Assembly (NCBI GenBank): GCA_014529385.2
Contig: CM043945.1
Span: forward strand, 155,018,241-155,082,240
Length of the DNA: 64,000 nt
DNA from: Adiantum capillus-veneris
Lineage: Eukaryota > Streptophyta > Polypodiopsida > Polypodiales > Pteridaceae
Direction: 5' to 3'
In this document: one piece after another, positions 57,730 through 64,000 of the stretch
Layout: every line of letters starts with the position of its first letter
Position numbering within the stretch: position 1 is the stretch's first letter
Position numbers and translations under genes: made by a program
The notes under the pieces: generated by a model
Seen by the model: only the letters and a program-made list of their open reading frames with translations
The model's database searches: none
Told to the model about the DNA's origin: nothing

Positions 57730-59408
57730 TGGAGACGGGGAATAGGGAACACACCCAGCACACAAAATATCTGCCTCTCTATAGCCCAGGGATTCCACAT
57801 CACCCCTAACCTCTCAAAGAACACCTTCATATTGGCTAATTTGCACTAATCGCTCCACTTTAGCATACAAAACAACTATCTCACACCTTGCAAAAAAACA
57901 CTCCACAACACAAATGCACCCACACTGCTCAACTCACCCTTTCCGACTCACAAAACACTCCTAATCTGCCCTCTTGGTAGCACCTTGCGAGCTGCAGGCA
58001 AACCCTCTGCAAGCAATGGCCAACACACGAAGAGCGAGAGAAAAGGAGGGGAATGGGGAGAAGCAACACAAGAGATTGGGGCAAATGAGTGGTGTTATTG
58101 CATAGGGAGTAGTACAATTAATGTATGCAGCTTCAATGGCAAGCTTAACAACACACAAGCTTCAAATCACATACACAGGCAAAAAAGCCCACATTGGTCA
58201 AAAGACCCCAAAAAAATGAACATAAACCTCCTTTTATAAGGGTGTGCCTAGGAGTCCCAAAAAAGAAAAATGGGGTGAGCTTCCATGTCGTGCACTTCAT
58301 TTGGAGCTCTATTTAGAATTTGCTTGCATTGCCACCACGTGGCATATTTGATTTTTGGACACACTTGCATGCTCGACCTCTTGGCCACCCTATTCGGCCG
58401 CCCGGTCTTCCTCCTCTTGGCCTTTGAGTATCCTTGGCTCGCCCTTTAATAGCCCCGTCATCACCCTCTTTGCAGCGGGACCCCTCCCCTGTGGAGGCAA
58501 TAGCGATGTCGCTATTTGGGGGGGGGGGGGGGTTACACCCCTTTCCTCAAAAATCTTTGGCCCTTAGCAGGCGTGGGCACATCCCCTTACTGCCTGCCAC
58601 ATCATCACCGAAAGGCCACACCACGCGGGCGCCCTGCCCCGCCTCGCCTCGCCGACCGCCGCCAAAATCGCCACCAACCACCACTGCGTAGCGCCAGGCC
58701 CACACGCCATAGCCATGGGAGGAGAGCTTCCCTCTCTCTCCCGTCTTGTGTACCAATGGAGAGCCCACGCTCCCCCCTATATAGTGCGGCCCCCGGAGTT
58801 CCCCTGGCGCATGTGGGGCAATCCCCGCCACGTGTCAGCTCCACAGGCCCCAAGCCTTAAAGCTTCAAAAAAACCCCAATTAATTTTTCAACAGAAGCTC
58901 TTTTTGGCCTACCTTTACCAGGCTCTCCTCCACTGCTCCAATGTCATATTGCCGAGCCGCAAAGCCCGGGTGAAAATTTTCAGTTCCGACTTGATTCAAC
59001 ATAGTCTTCACCGCTTCTCGACTTTTCCAGGCCCGTGATCCAAGGCGACCAAAAACATGGAAAATCATTTGCACACCTCTTACTGCCCACGGCTCCCAAC
59101 TTCATCTCCCCGTATCCGGTCGACCAAGTGTTTGATTGACATGCAGTCGACTCGTGCTAACTCCACATGGTGAACACTCTGCTCCAAAACTTCTTCGGTG
59201 CTCAAAAGATGCCAGATGGCACATTCTCCAATGCGGCCAAGTAGGCTCAGACCCGCCCCCCGGAAAAACTTCAATTGATCATATCTTGCAAACCATGGCT
59301 CCAATCCACAATCCGAAAAGACGGGTAGGCTCCATGAATTGAGCTCTACACACCTGTACCTTGACTTCCACTTGGATCACTTGTCCCCAGCTGCCGTGTC
59401 CGGCAAGA
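57730..59408 (-). repeat. Family C LTR 2 (shared by both elements; inner end uncertain)
   Basis: Serves as 5' LTR of element 1 and 3' LTR of element 2. Starts TGGAGACGGGGAATAGGG. TATA-like boxes on the minus strand (cttataaaagg near 58233, ctatatag near 58776). Poly-G tract of 15 at 58518-58532. The copia target site is empty here ('ccctttaatagccccg'). The far end is a lower bound. Confidence 0.75.
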
Positions 59409-59869
59409 ATCTGCAAAAAACCAAAACTTCAAACTTCAATAACTTGGGCTCCGTAGCTCGGTTTAATGAACCGTCTGGACTCGTTCCTTCAGCACTTCAA
59501 GCTCTTCATTCCTGGACCCAAAGGCTGCACTTTGCATCTCCTTCACTTGCTATCCAAATTAGCCCCTCATGGAGCCTTCCTTGGCCTATAAGCTGTATCA
59601 TGCATACACTTCCGCTGCTACCTCCCATCCCATGATCCCTCTAGCTGCTCCAGTCCTTTGCCATGCCTCTGCTTGCCTGCATACATCTGACCATGCCACC
59701 TTCTAGAGTCGACACACTTTGGCTGCACCATCATTGCCCACCCCCTGTTGAGCATTTATGCCCAACCACATAAAAACTTTATTCTCTTTCTAACTGCAAA
59801 ACCTAGCACACACTATGAGAAAACTAAAACCATACTTACATAGTTTTATTGCACCCTATTTCCAAACCT

Positions 59870-60232
59870 TCAAGTGGGTTTCCCCACCCCTTGCATCACA
59901 TAGCTTCCACCTGGATCAAACACCTGGCTTTGTTCACTTTCAACCATCTGCAACAATCTCCAATAGTGCCCTACCCAAGCACCTAGACCACCATGTGTGT
60001 AGGTTGCCCATAGCCTACCTTCTGCACTCCATGCATTTCTTTGGAACCTGTCTACTCCATACCAAGCAACACCAAGCATATTATCATTAAGAAAACATGT
60101 ACCTGACATCAAGCTCAACACATGTCTGACCCTCCCTCCCAACCAAATAAAGTAGAGGCCTTGAGAATTTACCCCTGTACCTGCTGAACTAGCCTCCATA
60201 GAGCTGTATCTACCATCTTTTTCATCAACCAT
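59870..60232 (-). CDS. Family C element 2, 120-codon ORF of unknown function
   Basis: Nearly identical to 56000-55638. See that entry. Not recognised. Confidence 0.3.
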   Translation of the reverse strand: MVDEKDGRYSSMEASSAGTGVNSQGLYFIWLGGRVRHVLSLMSGTCFLNDNMLGVAWYGVDRFQRNAWSAEGRLWATYTHGGLGAWVGHYWRLLQMVESEQSQVFDPGGSYVMQGVGKPT

Positions 60233-61388
60233 ATTTCACATACCTTCACTGGAAGCAAAGCCACTGCTTGAGATTCTTCTTTCTCCACCATTGGACATGT
60301 CTGCCGCATCGGAATCTCCTCCGTCTTTGGCATCACAACCTCCTCTTTGGCCACACACTCAATTCCAGCATCATCGAGCCCTTCCTTGTCAACCAGCCCT
60401 TCAAGGTCGACCAACACCATCTGCTCATCAACTTCAACCAACTGCTCTTCAATCACCTCTTCTACCGCTGCATCATGCTCCTCTATGGAAGAGAGAAACT
60501 CGTTCTCTACCGCATCCATCTCAAGTTCCTCCATAGACACGGCTGCTTTATCTCTCTTGGCAAAATTTTGCACATGTTTCACCACCATGGCACATTCCAC
60601 CGCTACTTTCACCAGCACAGCCATTATCATGGCACCACACACTACCTTTACCTGCATATCATCATCTGTAGGCCTAGACCTCTCCACTTGGCTTTCATCA
60701 AGCATCTCGGCTTGCTCTGTTCCGTGCTCTTCTTGCACATGTGCTATTACCATATCATCGAACATATAAGAGGGTAGCTTTACCTTTATCAGTTCGGGTT
60801 CATCAAATTCCGTCTCCTCGTCATAGGATGTATACTCATCCACATTATTCTCCTCGCTTGTCTCCCAGCTAATCGAGCTTGTATCATCATCGGCATCGGC
60901 ATCATATACCGACTCCATATCAGCATCTGCATCCACTTGCTGCTCCACAAAAGCTTGACCATCTTCACCGCTTTGCAAACTTTCTTCATCAGCTTTTGAA
61001 CCCTCGGTATCTGGATCTCGATCGCATTCTGCTACCTTTTCGTGCAAACTCTCCACAAGAACATGCTTTACCTCTTCAATCCTCACTGGAACCTCCACAT
61101 CCGCTATCGCTTTTGCATCTTGGTTCACCTCGACATGGGGCTTACCCTCGTTGACAAGCTCCTCCACCGTCGGCACATGCACATCACAAACTGGAAACCT
61201 CCAAGGAACATAACCAATAGCAGTTCTTACCTCCACAGGTTTGCATTTTGAGCCATTGGAATCACCCTTGGTTGGACCCAAGAGCACTTTGCTACCTCCA
61301 CAATAGGCATATAATTTGCTGGCTTTAGCACTCCCAATTCCAACTTCCACTTCACCTTTCTGCTCTTTATCTTTGCCAGATAGACCAT
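60169..61388 (-). pseudogene. Family C element 2 acidic ORF (N-terminus frameshifted)
   Basis: The corresponding ATG lies at 61388 (MVYLAKIKS), but a 1-bp difference near 61237 ('caggtttgc' for 'caggctttgc') shifts the frame. Downstream from there the frame is open to 60169, longer than in element 1, and ends ...VDTALWRLVQQVQG. The acidic block and the hydrophobic stretch are as in element 1. The two copies are broken at opposite ends, so neither is complete as it stands. Confidence 0.55.
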
Positions 61389-61558
61389 GTCTTCATAGGT
61401 ATCTGCCCCATCTTCTACCTTTTATCTAATCCTCGGATGCAAGCACTCTAACAGCTTTGACAGCTTCAAAGATTGATTGCTTTTGACCCCAGTAGGAATC
61501 TCTAACTGCTTCTAACAAGCTTCAAACTGCTCAATGAAAATAGAGAAATCCTTACTCA

Positions 61559-62031
61559 ACAGCAAAATCTAAAAGCCTTTCATCAATCACCGTAGGGTCT
61601 TCATAAATAACTGTCTCTTTTTTCTTTTGGATTGTTGCAACACATTGGGCACTCTACAAAGTAGGTGCTGAAAAATCCACTTCTCTCTTAAGTGAGTTGG
61701 GTACAGTAAATTTTGGAGTAGAAGGGGACTCCATTCCTACAGATGGGTCAGTATCAGGCTCCTCTAAACCTAGAGAAGGCTCCTCCAAACTAATGGCAGG
61801 CTCTACAGAAGTTATATCAATGGGTTCTGTGAAGTCTACATTCCTCTTCATTGGTTTTTTAAACAACTCCGACAGTCTTCTTGGAAGGTTTCCTTGGCCA
61901 ACAATGCACTCGGGATCTATTTTTTGCCTCTTCCTCCTATGTGATCTTAAACCTGTCATTTATTTCATACTCACAAATATAAGTTTCAACAAACATATAT
62001 AAAAAGAAGAGCACCAAATGATCATATAAGT
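61559..62031 (-). mobile_element. 473-bp insert in Gag of family C element 2
   Basis: Element 1 has a single base here ('ttactca-c-atcctgg'). The insert contains a minus-strand frame 61959-61654 (MTGLRSHRRKRQKIDPEC ..., basic then acidic, with ISLEEPSLGLEEPD) that looks like protein-coding exon text, flanked by AT-rich sequence. No clear target duplication or inverted ends. It truncates Gag after AIHQD. Confidence 0.6.
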
Positions 62032-62325
62032 ATCCTGGTGTATCGCCTTCAGCCTTGCACCGGCTTTTTTTGCCGTAATCACCTCTCGAAACTGCTCCTG
62101 AAACTGACTCTGCAACCTTTGCCATGATTCTTGATCACTGCTCTCTAAGCCATCGAACCACACCTTGGCTTGTCCTCGCATCAACAACGGCACCGTATGT
62201 AACCTTTTTGAATCTATCGACATACGCATCAACAGTAACCATAATTTGAAAGTAGCTAACCAATCCTCGGGATCTTCAATGCCCGTAAATATGGGGCCAA
62301 AGCCTGACTCCACTATCTCTGTCAT
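62032..62325 (-). pseudogene. Family C element 2 Gag, truncated by insert
   Basis: Identical in reading to element 1 Gag from MTEIVESGFGPI to ARLKAIHQD, then diverted by the 473-bp insert into a short unrelated tail ending at 61960. Confidence 0.7.
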
Positions 62326-62419
62326 CTGCAAACTTGACCATCAAACATCTCGACCATCAGCCAACCTCTTTGTTGGCAAAAGAAACCACTTCAAACATCA
62401 AATTGGAGCATCAGACAGC

Positions 62420-62437
62420 TCCTCAGTGGGGGCACCA
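62420..62437 (-). other. Candidate primer-binding site, family C element 2
   Basis: Same motif as at 57707-57724, next to the LTR 3 edge. Confidence 0.5.
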
Positions 62438-62442
62438 GAAGA

Positions 62443-64000
62443 TGGAGACGGGGAATAGGGAACACACCCAGCACACAAAATATCTGCCTCTCTATAGCCC
62501 AGGGATTCCACATCACCCCTAACCTCTCAAAGAACACCTTCATATTGGCTAATTTGCACTAATCGCTCCACTTTAGCATACAAAACAACTATCTCACACC
62601 TTGCAAAAAAACACTCCACAACACAAATGCACCCACACTGCTCAACTCACCCTTTCCGACTCACAAAACACTCCTAATCTGCCCTCTTGGTAGCACCTTG
62701 CGAGCTGCAGGCAAACCCTCTGCAAGCAATGGCCAACACACGAAGAGTGAGAGAAAAGGAGGGGAATGGGGAGAAGCAACACAAGAGATTGGGGCAAATG
62801 AGTGGTGTTATTGCATAGGGAGTAGTACAATTAATGTATGCAGCTTCAATGGCAAGCTTAACAACACACAAGCTTCAAATCACATACACAGGCAAAAAAG
62901 CCCACATTGGTCAAAAGACCCCAAAAAAATGAACATAAACCTCCTTTTATAAGGGTGTGCCTAGGAGTCCCAAAAAAGAAAAATGGGGTGAGCTTCCATG
63001 TCGTGCACTTCATTTGGAGCTCTATTTAGAATTTGCTTGCATTGCCACCACGTGGCATATTTGATTTTTGGACACACTTGCATGCTCGACCTCTTGGCCA
63101 CCCTATTCGGCCGCCCGGTCTTCCTCCTCTTGGCCTTTGAGTATCCTTGGCTCGCCCTTTAATAGCCCCGTCATCACCCTCTTTGCAGCGGGACCCCTCC
63201 CCTGTGGAGGCAATAGTGATGTCGCTATTTGGGGGGGGGGGGGGTACACCCCTTTCCTCAAAAATCTTTGGCCCTTAGCAGGCGTGGGCACATCCCCTTA
63301 CTGCCTGCCACATCATCACCGAAAGGCCACACCACGCGGGCGCCTTGCGCCGCCCCGCCTCGCCGGCTGCCGCCAAAATCGCCACCAACCACCACTGCGT
63401 AGCGCCAGGCCCACACGCCATAGCCATGGGAGGAGAGCTTCCCACTCTCTCCCGTCTTGTGTACCAATGGAGAGCCCACGCTCCCCCCTATATAGTGCGG
63501 CCCCCGGAGTTCCCCTTGCGCATGTGGGACAATCCCCGCCACGTGTCAGCTCCACAGGCCCCAAGCCTTAAAGGCTTAAAAAAAACCCCATTACTTTTTC
63601 AACACAAGCTCTTTTTGGCCTGCCTTTACTAGGCTCTCCTCCATGGCTCCAATGTCATATTGCCGAGCCGCAAAGCCCGGGTGAAAATTTTCATTTCCGA
63701 CTTGATTCAACATAGTCTTCACCGCTTGATTGACGTGCAGTCGACTCATGCTAACTCCACATGGTGAACACTCTGCTCCAAAACTTCGTCGGTGCTCAAA
63801 AGATGCCAGATTGCACATTCTCCAATGCGGCCAAGTGGGCTCAGACCCGGCCCCCGGAAAAACTTCAATTGATCATATCTTGCAAACCATGGCTCCGATC
63901 GCAATCCGAAAAGACGGGTAGGCTCCATGAATTGAGCTCTACACACTTGTACCTTGACTTCCACTTGGATCACCTCTCTCCAGTTGCCCTATTCGGCAAG
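62443..64000 (-). repeat. Family C LTR 3, cut by window end
   Basis: 5' LTR of element 2. Aligns with LTR 2, with a deletion of about 110 bp near 63727 (after 'cttcaccgctt') and a poly-G tract of 14 (63231-63244). At least 1.56 kb long. Confidence 0.8.

Overview
This is repeat-dominated nuclear DNA of a seed plant. The evidence is the set of plant retrotransposon lineages present: Ty1/copia with Tnt1/Tork-like gag-pol, Ty3/gypsy chromovirus, and Ty3/gypsy with a second, archaeal-type RNase H as in the Tat lineage. There is also one spliced GT-AG gene with short introns, a Tourist-like MITE and long CT/GA microsatellites. I cannot name the species. Almost all protein-like sequence is decayed retroelement. 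Only one host gene is convincing.

Layout. 1-2188: inverted relative of the family A LTR. 2189-4055: chromodomain tail and LTR-like remnants. 4056-7555: degenerate gypsy element D (gag, protease, RT with its core deleted). 7560-10480: 3' half of a gypsy B element on the minus strand, whose integrase is interrupted by a 292-bp solo LTR with a GTGGA target duplication. 10490-13951: LTR-like end, primer-binding-like site, then an array of 22-bp palindromes about 285 bp apart. 13952-17412: probable non-coding LARD-type element with a huge CT tract. 18342-27680: gypsy A, a Tat-type element with dual RNase H and a truncated 3' LTR. 27690-28817 and 36613-37275: a second B copy, split by gypsy F (28818-36612, minus strand chromovirus), whose own 5' LTR holds a 371-bp TRIM.

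37724-40564 is the genic island: a MITE, a tRNA-like (SINE-like) stretch, and a six-exon RING-finger E3 ubiquitin ligase gene (38181-40331) with a 113-bp tandem duplication across its stop codon. 42655-43790 is a second palindrome array of the same family, followed by an unrecognised 237-codon ORF (44349-45062).

47929-64000 is a tandem array of a non-autonomous, gag-only retrotransposon (TR-GAG-like, family C) in the order LTR-internal-LTR-internal-LTR on the minus strand. The internal parts carry a short Gag and a long acidic ORF of unknown function. A young copia element (48636-54211, target duplication TTAAC) sits in its first LTR.

The items most worth pursuing are the two dispersed palindrome arrays (with CpG-decay at the core), the orphan ORF downstream of one of them, and the tandem gag-only array with its acidic ORF. 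Coordinates of retroelement parts are read by eye. LTR ends are firm only where two copies or a target duplication could be compared.
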